64,000 nt of DNA from Halorhabdus utahensis DSM 12940. Lineage in GTDB: Archaea; Halobacteriota; Halobacteria; Halobacteriales; Haloarculaceae. A program made the position numbers and the translations under genes. Positions 44,560 to 53,347 of the stretch are shown here, piece by piece. Positions within the stretch are counted from its first letter, which is position 1; each line of letters starts with the position of its first letter. The notes beneath the pieces are model-generated. The model was not told the DNA's origin and did not search any database. It saw only the letters and a program-made list of their open reading frames with translations. The stretch covers positions 3,038,001 to 3,102,000 of the forward strand of contig NC_013158.1 of NCBI RefSeq assembly GCF_000023945.1. The letters run 5' to 3'.

Positions 44560-45834
44560 TCAGGCCGTCTTCGCGACGGCGCGGATCGGTTCGCCGAGCG
44601 CGTAGACGGTGTTGTGACCGGTGATCTCGACGTCGACGAAGTCCCCCAACTCCAGCCCCATCGATTCGGCCTCCGGGATGGCGACCTGGCGGTGGGCCTC
44701 GTCGTAGCCAACCAGCGAGTCCTCGGTGCCGTCCTGGGTCAGCAACACCGTGTGCTCCTCGCCGACCATCGCGTCGTGGGCCGCCCCGACGACGTCCATC
44801 TTCAGGTCGGTCATCGCCGAGGACCGCTCCTTCTTGATCGTCCCGCCGAGGCCGTCCAGCTCGGCGGCGTCCGTCCCTGGACGCTTCGAGAAGCGTGTTA
44901 CGTTGACCTTCTCGGGTTCGACGTCGCGGAGCAGGTCCAGCGACTGCTGGAAGTCCGCGTCGGTTTCGGTCGGGAAGCCGACGATGAAGTCGGTCGCGAG
45001 CGTCCAGTACTCCAGTCTTTCGTCAAAGGCCGCGACGATCTCCTTGAATTCCGGCGTCCGGTGACGGCGGCGCATGTCCACGAGGACATCGTCGCTGCCT
45101 GACTGAACCGGCGCATGTAGGAAATTGTAGAGTTCGTCGTGTTCGGCGAAGACGTCGGCGAGTTCCTCGTGCATGCCGTAGACGCCCTTCGGGTTCGCCA
45201 TGCCGACTCGGACGCGGAACTCGCCCGGGAGCTCACAGATGCGGGTGAGCAGTTCCGGGAGCTTTCGCTCGCCGTTTTCGAGGCCGTACACACCGGTGTC
45301 CTGCCCGGTGATCCGGAGTTCGCGCGCGCCAGCGTCTAAGAGTTCCCGGGCCTTCTGGACGTTCTCTTCGACCGGTGGGGAGTCGATCGTCCCGGTCGCC
45401 TGCTTGGTGATACAATACGAGCAATCCGATAGACACCCACGAGCGATCGGGAGAATACCGGTCACGTCGTCGAGCACAACGTCGGTGTCCGGCGTCGCAG
45501 TCGGACACTCGCCGTTCCGGACGTACTCGGCAACCTCGTCCCAGTGGAGGATTTCGGCGTCGACGGCGGCATCGTCGAACGCCTCGCCCTGGGCGAGTGC
45601 CATACAACCGGTGATCACGAGGTCGGCTGGCGTTTCCTCGTCGAGTTCCGCTGCCCGTCGAAGCATGTTCCGTTCGGTCTTCTCGACGACAGTGCAGGTG
45701 TTGAGGATCGCGACGTCGGCCCGCGAAGGGTCATCGACAGGATAGTGGCCGCCCTGGCGGAGCCGCCGCTCGATGGCCTGGCTCTCGCCCCGATTGGACG
45801 TACACCCATACGTTTCGATGTGATAGCGGGCCAT
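44560..45834 (-). CDS. tRNA (N6-threonylcarbamoyladenosine-37-C2)-methylthiotransferase, e-MtaB/CDKAL1 type
   Basis: A 424-residue radical SAM methylthiotransferase that converts t6A37 to ms2t6A37 in tRNA. UPF0004 cysteines are C11, C47 and C77; the radical SAM triad is C134-x3-C138-x2-C141 in ARGCLSDCSYC. A C-terminal TRAM domain starts near residue 360 (GEEHTVLLTQDGTEDSLVGY). It converges with the MEMO gene with no intervening base. Confidence 0.92.
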   Translation of the reverse strand: MARYHIETYGCTSNRGESQAIERRLRQGGHYPVDDPSRADVAILNTCTVVEKTERNMLRRAAELDEETPADLVITGCMALAQGEAFDDAAVDAEILHWDEVAEYVRNGECPTATPDTDVVLDDVTGILPIARGCLSDCSYCITKQATGTIDSPPVEENVQKARELLDAGARELRITGQDTGVYGLENGERKLPELLTRICELPGEFRVRVGMANPKGVYGMHEELADVFAEHDELYNFLHAPVQSGSDDVLVDMRRRHRTPEFKEIVAAFDERLEYWTLATDFIVGFPTETDADFQQSLDLLRDVEPEKVNVTRFSKRPGTDAAELDGLGGTIKKERSSAMTDLKMDVVGAAHDAMVGEEHTVLLTQDGTEDSLVGYDEAHRQVAIPEAESMGLELGDFVDVEITGHNTVYALGEPIRAVAKTA

Positions 45835-45984
45835 CCGTAGCTATGACTACGGTCCGGGAGTCAAAAGGACGGCGAAAGCGGTGGCCTCAGGCAGCCTTGA
45901 TTGGTAATTGTTTACACGTTGTTTCTCCCCAGGTATCGTGTCGTAACAATTATTGGGCCGATTACAGTACACCTAGACGCAACG

Positions 45985-48036
45985 ATGACGAAACGAAACC
46001 TTGCCGTCCTGATAGTGGTCGCGGCGTGTGTACTCGCTGGCACCGCCGTCGCGGCTGCGGACAATGGGGACCCAGGCGTACCGCCAATGAACGATACGGA
46101 CTCCGCCGACGAAGCGTATGTCAGTGACGATGGGAGCGTCATACTGGCATCGCACGGTGGGAGTGCTGCTGAGACTGCTGGCGAGTTCGGCATGAACGTC
46201 TCCGACGGGCTTGTGTTTGGAAGCTTCCAGCAGCCGGTCGAGACGAACGTGACAGGCGCGTTCAGCATGGCCGCCAACCAGTCGCAGGTCAACGCGTCGG
46301 GTTCGCTCGCGATGCCACGGCCTGAAACTCTCCAGTCACTGGACGTGACCGTCGACAGTGAGACCTCGGCCGAAAACTCGCGAGCCGATATGGACCTCCA
46401 AACGACCGTCGCCCTCCCGGAGGACTCCCAGCAGCTTGCGATGATGTTCGACCAGTTCACGACCGCCGGCTCGGCCACGATGACCGGGTCGTCCTTCGAG
46501 ACGCAGGGCAGCGCCGAATGGTCGGCGATGACCGGCATGGAGGCCCAGGAACACTCCCTTGACCTCCAGGCGACTGACCAGGGCCACGTTCTCGAGGTCA
46601 GCCAGTCCTACAACGTCAGCTCGTTCGCCGCAGAGCAATGGAACACCCGCGAGAAAGCGGTCCAGACACTCGAAGGGCAGTTCATGATGGTCGCACAGAT
46701 GGTCAACGGGTCCGCCGACTTCACGATGGACTCGTACAACTTCGAGTCGGGCGATTCCGGTGGCCATCTCGACGTGGAATATACCGTCGAACTGCGTGGT
46801 ATCCACGACTTCCTCCGCCAGGGGCTGCTCGAGTCCCTCGCACAGAGCGGCGCATTCGGTGAGACCACCACTGAGGATCTCGATGTCCAGCTCGACGACG
46901 TCGCGATCGAGCGAGTGGCCGTTGACGTCGAGATCAACCAGGGCTCCGGAGCTGCGAGCTGGAACGTCTCTGTTGATGGGTACGACCAGCTGGCTCTCGC
47001 GTACATGGACGCCGTTGCACGTGCCGACGACAGCGGTATGCTCGAAAACCAGTCCGAGCAATTCGAAAAACAGTTCGCCGCCATGGAGGCGGCAGATCTC
47101 TCACAGACTGGAACCTGGGACGTCACCGTGTCGACGACATCCGATGGTGCTGTGCAGGCAGACGCCTCGATGCAACAGCGGACCGAGAACTGGCAAGCGT
47201 ACGTGAGTGAACGGAACGCCCGCGATCTGCCGGCGATCGGTACCCAGCAGTTCAGCTTCGACGCGGCGACTGAGGGCGAGCAGGTCGTGATGGACGGCTC
47301 GTTCCTGGTCCATCAGGAGGACATGCTCGATCAGACCCTCCAGAGCTTCGAGCAGAGTTTCCAGCAATCCTCGTCGATGACGGGGATAGAGATGAATCCG
47401 TTCGCACGACTCAGCGCGGCCGAGTTCGTCGGCTCACAGTTCGACGTCTCGGTCAATGAAACACTCGTGACTGCCGACGGGTACGCCGAGTTCGGCAACC
47501 TCTCGGCGCTCACGTCGCTGATGGATGAAGAGGTGGCCGCCGGCTCGATGCAACAGATCTACGTCGATGCGGAAGATGAGACCCCGACGACGTACCTCCG
47601 TATGGAGAACATGGTCGACTCCGATAATCCCGACGAGGCGACGCTCCGAGAACACGAGATGATCACCGAGGAGACGACCATCTACCTCCCCGGCGAGTGG
47701 GAGACCCAGTCGCAGTCTGTGATGGTTGGCGACTCGGGCACGGAAACGTCGATGCTGCTGCCGATGGCGGACGACGACAGTCAGCAGTCCGACGACGGGA
47801 CGCAGACCGACGAAGACACGGAAACGACCGAATCCTCATCTGATGATTCGACTGACGAACCGACCGACGAAATGACCGATGGAGAGACGGAGACGACGGC
47901 AGACACGAACGAGGGCGAGACGGAAACGACCGAGCAAGCCCCTGACTCGACTACGACCGGTGGCCCCGGGTTCGGGATTGCCGTCAGCGTCGTTGCCCTC
48001 ATCGCGGTCGCGCTGATCGGATCGCGTCGCAACTGA
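45985..48036 (+). CDS. Secreted surface protein with PGF-CTERM sorting signal
   Basis: A 683-residue exported protein. The signal peptide covers about 1-25 (LAVLIVVAACVLAGTAVAAAD). The body has repeated beta-like segments rich in Ser, Thr, Gln and Asn, with several N-glycosylation sequons. Residues about 595-655 are Thr/Glu/Asp-rich and likely O-glycosylated or stalk-like. The end GGPGFGIAVSVVALIAVALIGSRRN is a PGF-CTERM tripartite signal, processed by archaeosortase A and lipid-linked. The start at 45985 follows an AT-rich element near 45945-45954. The function of the ectodomain is unknown. Confidence 0.87.
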   Translation: MTKRNLAVLIVVAACVLAGTAVAAADNGDPGVPPMNDTDSADEAYVSDDGSVILASHGGSAAETAGEFGMNVSDGLVFGSFQQPVETNVTGAFSMAANQSQVNASGSLAMPRPETLQSLDVTVDSETSAENSRADMDLQTTVALPEDSQQLAMMFDQFTTAGSATMTGSSFETQGSAEWSAMTGMEAQEHSLDLQATDQGHVLEVSQSYNVSSFAAEQWNTREKAVQTLEGQFMMVAQMVNGSADFTMDSYNFESGDSGGHLDVEYTVELRGIHDFLRQGLLESLAQSGAFGETTTEDLDVQLDDVAIERVAVDVEINQGSGAASWNVSVDGYDQLALAYMDAVARADDSGMLENQSEQFEKQFAAMEAADLSQTGTWDVTVSTTSDGAVQADASMQQRTENWQAYVSERNARDLPAIGTQQFSFDAATEGEQVVMDGSFLVHQEDMLDQTLQSFEQSFQQSSSMTGIEMNPFARLSAAEFVGSQFDVSVNETLVTADGYAEFGNLSALTSLMDEEVAAGSMQQIYVDAEDETPTTYLRMENMVDSDNPDEATLREHEMITEETTIYLPGEWETQSQSVMVGDSGTETSMLLPMADDDSQQSDDGTQTDEDTETTESSSDDSTDEPTDEMTDGETETTADTNEGETETTEQAPDSTTTGGPGFGIAVSVVALIAVALIGSRRN

Positions 48037-48299
48037 CGTCTCATCTCGTTCCGACGGTTTTCGGTTTTCTGTCTGGAGATTCTCGGACACTTGCATTACT
48101 GCCCCTTCCTCAGTCATTGCTCGATCCGATGGACTGCAGCCGCGTCAGCTGGCTGTTGGATCTGTTCGAAGTTGGGATAAATCAGCCACAGACTGCTCTG
48201 TATCGCGTTCGGATATATCGACTCGGCAGAGAATACGGCTGAGTGAGGAGACACGCCCGGACCGCAACGTTTTCCACGGATGCCTAAGTCAGACAACAT
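48037..48299. other. 263-base intergenic region, no gene seen
   Basis: The space between the surface protein and a DUF63 gene is somewhat AT-richer. I find no RNA gene or supported ORF. Scattered AT elements (ggataaatcagcc near 48176 and ggatatatcg near 48211) could be promoters; none lies at the usual 30 bases before the ATG at 48300. Confidence 0.5.
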
Positions 48300-49142
48300 A
48301 TGGCACTCCTTCCAAGTGGGCTCGTCGTTCCGGCGCTCCCATATCTGTTGGTACTTGGGCTCGGGACCCTTTTGACGACACTTCTGTTGTTGGGGTTTGA
48401 ACCCCCGGTGGGGAAACTGCACGTCCTGGCATTACTTCCGTGGATGGCAATCGGGGGGATGGCTCACGGCTTCTATCAGATACCGCAGCCGCCTGGACTG
48501 TATCCGGAGTGGGTAGGGCCACTGTTCGGTGCTCCCGCCGTCTACGTGACGACGTACGTCGTCGTCGCCGCCGTCTGGCTGTTGTTGATCCTGCTCGGGA
48601 CAGCTATCGGCAAGCTGGATCGTGTCGTGACGTATCTCGGCGCGACTGGTGTCGGTGTCCTGATCGTCTTTCTCGGGGCGATGGTCTGGCAGGGGATCGG
48701 TCCAGGGCTGTCGTTTACGCCACTCTGGCCAACCGTCGCGTTCCTCATCTCGCTTGCGCTCACGGCAGTCATATACTTCCTGGTGAGTCTCCGCTGGACG
48801 GGCGTCGTCGCACGGACCGGGATCGCCGGCGCAGTTGTCCTGTTCGCGCATACATTCGACGGCGTGATTACGATGATCGGCAAGGACGTTCTGGAAGGCG
48901 GCGAACGAACGCCGATCCCGGCGATGATCATGGACGTTGCGGGCTCGCTCCCGACAGCCCCCTATCTGGGCTCCGGATGGCTGTTCTTGCTTGTCAAGGT
49001 CCTCCTGGCCACGTTGGTCATCATCACCTTCGCCGAATACATCGAGGAGCGCCCGGCCCGCGGGCACCTCTTGCTCGTCATCATCACGGCCGTCGGTGCC
49101 GGCCCGGCGGTGAACAATTTCGTCCTGTTCACGCTCGGTTAA
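48300..49142 (+). CDS. DUF63 family polytopic membrane protein
   Basis: A 280-residue protein with about eight transmembrane helices. DUF63 signatures are VLFAHTFDGVITMIGKDVL (about 178-196) and AVGAGPAVNNFVLFTLG at the C-terminus. It is the usual family length, unlike the longer paralogue at 1171-2322. The function is unknown. Confidence 0.87.
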   Translation: MALLPSGLVVPALPYLLVLGLGTLLTTLLLLGFEPPVGKLHVLALLPWMAIGGMAHGFYQIPQPPGLYPEWVGPLFGAPAVYVTTYVVVAAVWLLLILLGTAIGKLDRVVTYLGATGVGVLIVFLGAMVWQGIGPGLSFTPLWPTVAFLISLALTAVIYFLVSLRWTGVVARTGIAGAVVLFAHTFDGVITMIGKDVLEGGERTPIPAMIMDVAGSLPTAPYLGSGWLFLLVKVLLATLVIITFAEYIEERPARGHLLLVIITAVGAGPAVNNFVLFTLG

Positions 49143-49259
49143 TCACCACGTCGCGTGGCGGGCTAACGGTGGCCCGGATCGATGACGTGGGACCAGTGCT
49201 TGGGTGGAGAGTGATCGAATCGGATGAGTTTTCATACACGGACGAGATAGCTACCACAA

Positions 49260-50789
49260 ATGAGTGGGCGCGCAGGCTCGGCCTATCGTGGACTCCGGCG
49301 GCGCTTGCGTCAGCAGGCTGGAGCCTTCCGTCGCTGGGTCGAACACACACGGAATCTCGTCCACCTGTCGGTACTGTTCGCGATCCCGCTGTTGATGGGT
49401 GTGGTGACGTATCTCTCGAACTCCCTTGCCGTACTCCCGTATCTCTTGTTCCCGCCGCTTGCTTCCGGTTCGTATTCACTGTTCACGAACCCGGAGAGTC
49501 CCGCGTCCGCCCCACGTCGGTTCATCGGTGGCCTGACAGCTGGCGCGCTGTGTGGCTGGGTCGCGCTCGCCGTGACGGCTCGCTACTGGTATCAGGTACC
49601 GCCGGGGCAGTATCAGGTCCACGCGGGGGCGGTTGCGCTGGGTCTCTTTCTGACCGGTGCTGTCACGTGGGTACTTGATTTGCGGGAGGCATCGGCGTAT
49701 TCGACGGCCCTGCTCGTTCACGTCACTGGGACGGCACAGATCGAGTACGTCCTGAGTGTCTTTCTGTCCGCGACGATCGTCGCCGGTGTCTTCGTTGCCT
49801 GGCGTCGTGGCGTCTACGAGAACCGGGCGGACCTCCTCTACGATTCGATCCGTGGCGACGACCGCGTTCTCGTTCCGTTGCTTGCCGAAGAGGCTGACGC
49901 GACAGCGATGCTCGCTGCGAGACTCGCTGGCGCACACGACGCAGGGAAGGTCGTCTTACTCGACATCGTTGACGACGAGGCTGTCGCCAGCGTCGAACGC
50001 GAACTCATCGACACCGACGCGACTTACAGTGGCGATGCGGAGTGGCTGGCGAACTCGACCGACCAGCCCTTGACACAAGCGGATCGCGATGATCTCGAAG
50101 CGGCCGACTTCGATACCGAGACCCTCGACGATATCGCCGAGAAACATGCCGTTTCGGCCGCGGCGGATCGCCTCGAAACCGATGCTGCCCGTATCGAGAC
50201 GAAAGTCGGCGTCCCCTGTGACGTGATCGTCGCCGCTGACGGCGACTCGCCGGCAGACACGATCTCCCGCACCGCCAAGCAGGCAAACTGCGACCTGATC
50301 GCCGTTCCATATCAGGAACGCCACGGCGGTCTCTCCCCGACAGTCAAACAGCTGTTCGTTGGGGATATTGACGTGCTGGTGCATCGATCCCAGTCAGGGA
50401 GAACGCGATGGCGGCGGATTCTGGTTCCGGCCCGGACGAAAGGCGTTGCACACAGCATGATCGACTTCGCGACGCGACTCGCTGGACGGACCGGCCACGT
50501 CAGCGTGTGCCATTGTATCGACGCCGAGGGCAAGCGTCGGGAGGCCGAAGAGTTGCTCGCTGACCTCGTCGAGACGTTTACCGGTCGGATCGAGACCCGT
50601 GTCGCGGCCGAGGGCCTGCAGTCGTTTCTCGCGGAGAACGCCCCTGGGTACGATCTGATCATCATCGGCTCCAGCCAGGATCGGAGTCCGACGTCGCGGT
50701 TCATCTCACCGCCGACATTCGAGCGCCTCGAGGATATCGAGACGGATATCGCGATCGTTGATCGCAATTACGTCGACGATCGGCTGTGA
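49260..50789 (+). CDS. HPP family membrane protein fused to two UspA-like domains
   Basis: A 509-residue protein. An Arg-rich N-terminus (about 1-30) is followed by an HPP-type membrane unit with about six helices (about 33-188), including LPYLLFPPLASGSYSLF and PRRFIGGLTAGAL. A first Usp domain follows at about 200-375 (DRVLVPLLAEEADATAMLAARLAG) with a long helical insertion, and a second at 385-505 (RRILVPARTKGVAHSMIDFATRLAG ... YDLIIIGSSQD). HPP proteins include plastid nitrite transporters; Usp domains bind nucleotides. A regulated channel or transporter is plausible. It converges on the potassium-channel gene after 44 bases. Confidence 0.82.
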   Translation: MSGRAGSAYRGLRRRLRQQAGAFRRWVEHTRNLVHLSVLFAIPLLMGVVTYLSNSLAVLPYLLFPPLASGSYSLFTNPESPASAPRRFIGGLTAGALCGWVALAVTARYWYQVPPGQYQVHAGAVALGLFLTGAVTWVLDLREASAYSTALLVHVTGTAQIEYVLSVFLSATIVAGVFVAWRRGVYENRADLLYDSIRGDDRVLVPLLAEEADATAMLAARLAGAHDAGKVVLLDIVDDEAVASVERELIDTDATYSGDAEWLANSTDQPLTQADRDDLEAADFDTETLDDIAEKHAVSAAADRLETDAARIETKVGVPCDVIVAADGDSPADTISRTAKQANCDLIAVPYQERHGGLSPTVKQLFVGDIDVLVHRSQSGRTRWRRILVPARTKGVAHSMIDFATRLAGRTGHVSVCHCIDAEGKRREAEELLADLVETFTGRIETRVAAEGLQSFLAENAPGYDLIIIGSSQDRSPTSRFISPPTFERLEDIETDIAIVDRNYVDDRL

Positions 50790-50833
50790 CGGCAACGACA
50801 CGCCCTCGCGACGAATTGCGCAGAGACCGCCCC

Positions 50834-52000
50834 TCAGAGATCGTCCTCGTTCTCGACGGCGAGCAATCGATCGGCGATCGATTCCATGCCGTCCCCACCC
50901 ATCGCTGACTGGACGAGGAGATGTCCGCCGATCACTGCCGGGCTGATAACCGAGTCCGCGCCGGCACGCCGCAGCTTTTCGATGTTCTCTCGATCGGTGG
51001 CGGCGGCGACGATCCGTGCGTCCGGATTGAGCTGGCTGGCAGTCAGGATTGCGAGTGCGTCCTGGGCGTCGTCGTTGGTCGCCACCAGCACCGCACGGGC
51101 GCGGTCGATGCCGGCCCGCTGGAGGGGTTCGTCGTCGCTGGGATCGCCGACGATCGCGTTGATGTTCCGATTGCCGAGGGCGGTCGCCGCGTCGTCGTCG
51201 GGTGTGACGACGATAAAGTCCGTCTCGGACTGGAGTTCTTCGAGAATCGGTTCCGTGAGGTCGCCGTAACCGAGCACGAGGACGTGACCCTCGAGCTGGT
51301 CGAGTTGTGAGCGTGTCATCGTACCGAGTGCGCGGGCGAATCTGGCCTGGATCATCGGGCCGATCAGCGAGCCGAGGGCGAGCGCGAACGACGCCGTCCC
51401 GAGAACGACGACCGACAGCGCGAACAGCCGAGCGCCGTCGGAACTGGACGGAATTACGTCGCCATAGCCGACAGTCGAGGCCGTCACGACCGTGTAGTAC
51501 AGTGCGTCAGTGAGTGTTTCGACCTGCGCGAACTCCTCGCGTAACGCATAGGTGCCGACAGTGCCGTAGGTCATCGTTCCGAGGAGCGCGGCCAGCGCTG
51601 CAAGCTGGGAAAGCGATAGATCGATCTTCCGGTCGAATCGCCGGTAACTCAACAGGACTGTCGGCACCGACAGCACCGAGAGGACGATCAGGGGTACCGA
51701 GACGACTGCCGACTGGACGAGGCCCTGGAAGGCGGTCACGGGCAACAGCAGAACCGTCGAGAACCACGCGATTCGCAGTCGTCGTCGGAGACCGAACACC
51801 GACGCGAGCATGAGAAAGCCGGTCAGCGAGCCGGTGAACCCGGCGGTCCGCTGGACAGCCGGCGGGATCAACTCGGCGAGCGGCCCGGAGATCGACGCCG
51901 CGCCGACGTTGATCAACCCTGTCGCGACCGACAGGACAGCCACGACTGACGTCAGATAGATCGCGGGCTTTGGGCCCAACCAATCCCGGAACTCGTCCAT
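50834..52000 (-). CDS. Potassium channel with TrkA-N (RCK_N) domain, lacking RCK_C
   Basis: A 388-residue protein: four hydrophobic segments (about 14-120), then a Kch-like pore unit with selectivity filter T176-V-G-Y-G180-D and flanking helices (about 132-218), then an RCK_N domain from about 237 (GHVLVLGYGDLTEPILEEL) with the NAD-binding glycine motif. After the RCK_N domain only about 30 residues remain, ending in an acidic tail; no RCK_C domain is seen. The start at 52000 (MDEFRDWLGPKPAIY) is the natural beginning. It is divergent from two RCK_C-containing genes. Confidence 0.88.
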   Translation of the reverse strand: MDEFRDWLGPKPAIYLTSVVAVLSVATGLINVGAASISGPLAELIPPAVQRTAGFTGSLTGFLMLASVFGLRRRLRIAWFSTVLLLPVTAFQGLVQSAVVSVPLIVLSVLSVPTVLLSYRRFDRKIDLSLSQLAALAALLGTMTYGTVGTYALREEFAQVETLTDALYYTVVTASTVGYGDVIPSSSDGARLFALSVVVLGTASFALALGSLIGPMIQARFARALGTMTRSQLDQLEGHVLVLGYGDLTEPILEELQSETDFIVVTPDDDAATALGNRNINAIVGDPSDDEPLQRAGIDRARAVLVATNDDAQDALAILTASQLNPDARIVAAATDRENIEKLRRAGADSVISPAVIGGHLLVQSAMGGDGMESIADRLLAVENEDDL

Positions 52001-52111
52001 GTCCCATACACCGCAGGCCGGGAGTAAAGTCTGCCGGGACAGCGGACGCATGCCAGGGTGGCCGGGATGGTCGCCGGTACTGATTTGACCGAGGGCCGTT
52101 CATCAGCGTAT

Positions 52112-53347
52112 ATGCCATCGCTGCCGGTCGCGCTGTTGTTCGGCGTCTACCTGGGTGTACTCACCGGGATCATCCCGGCGCTGGTCGCCTGGGTGCTCGG
52201 GTTCCTGTTCAAATATCTCACCGGCGTCACGCTGCCGGGGTTCGGCGTCGTCGTCCTCGGTGTCGCGCTGGCTGGCGTCAACGGAGGGCTACTCGCACTT
52301 GCCGATCCATCGATCACCGGGTCGGCCAACGCGCCGACGATCCTCGTCGCCCTGCTGGTGATCATGATGATGGTCCTGTACGCCCACAGCAAGGGCGACC
52401 ACCTCGGCGCGACGATGCCACGGAAGCTCTCTCTTCGGAAACTCGGCGAACGGACGCTTGCGCTCGATCTGATCGAATCCGTCGGCAGCAACGAGGTTCG
52501 GGTACGCGTGACCGGCGAGGTGGCCGACGTGGAGGGATACCCCCCGCTGCCGGACGATCTCCGGGCGGAGATCCGGGCCGGCGAGTGGACGTTTCCGGCG
52601 GATCTCGACTTGCCGGCACTGGAGCGTCGACTGGCCGAGCGCCTCACCAACGAGTACGACCTCGGGGACGTCTCGGTCGCCATCGACGAGCGCGGCCGCG
52701 CGACCATTGCCGCCGCGCCGCCGTTCTCGGGGCTCTCCAAGCGCGTCGAGTCCGGCAAACGCGCCGTCTCCGTCGACGCTCTGGTGCCGACTGGATTGGC
52801 CCGCGGCGACGTTGTGACGGTCGTGACTGCAGACGCTCAGATCCGCGGTACCGTGTTGAGTGGCCGGTCAGAACGCGGTGGCGGCGGCTCACCCTCACAG
52901 AACACACCGGCCGACGCCGCGGAAGCTGCCCCCGAGACGGAGCCACAACTCCCACAGTCGGTCCGGGCACCGACGACGACGGGTGGTGACGGCCAGGTCA
53001 CTGTGTCAGTCGGTCGAACCGACGCCGAAGCTCTGCTTCGGTCGGATTGGGCGACGATCATCGTCGAGGCACGGGGGACTCGCCGGGAGTACGCTCTCAT
53101 CTCGTTGCTTCGGCGGGCCGGCAAGCGGTTTCGTCGGATCACCGTCCGGGCCGGCAGCGAACTCACCGGACAGTCGCTCGGGACGGCAGGACTCCGAGAT
53201 CGGTTCGGCGTCGTCGTGTTGGCAGCCAGGGACGGCAGCGGCTGGGAGTTCGATCCTCCGGGAACCTGCTCGCTCGATCCGGGGACGGAACTGTATGCGG
53301 TCGGGACGCGTGACGCGCTCGACGAACTCGGGGAGGCGATAGCATGA
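52112..53347 (+). CDS. Membrane protein with C-terminal RCK_C (TrkA-C) domain
   Basis: A 411-residue protein with three hydrophobic segments in the first about 92 residues, a soluble part with an unnamed repeat shared with its downstream neighbour (EWTFPADLDLPALERRL corresponds to KTFVFPRGLTVDALRDRL), and a last about 80 residues typical of RCK_C: ITVRAGSELTGQSLG, followed by a strand and PGTELYAVGTRDALDEL. It likely serves as a ligand-sensing regulatory subunit for an ion channel. The start at 52112 follows a short upstream frame that lacks a good start. Confidence 0.78.
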   Translation: MPSLPVALLFGVYLGVLTGIIPALVAWVLGFLFKYLTGVTLPGFGVVVLGVALAGVNGGLLALADPSITGSANAPTILVALLVIMMMVLYAHSKGDHLGATMPRKLSLRKLGERTLALDLIESVGSNEVRVRVTGEVADVEGYPPLPDDLRAEIRAGEWTFPADLDLPALERRLAERLTNEYDLGDVSVAIDERGRATIAAAPPFSGLSKRVESGKRAVSVDALVPTGLARGDVVTVVTADAQIRGTVLSGRSERGGGGSPSQNTPADAAEAAPETEPQLPQSVRAPTTTGGDGQVTVSVGRTDAEALLRSDWATIIVEARGTRREYALISLLRRAGKRFRRITVRAGSELTGQSLGTAGLRDRFGVVVLAARDGSGWEFDPPGTCSLDPGTELYAVGTRDALDELGEAIA

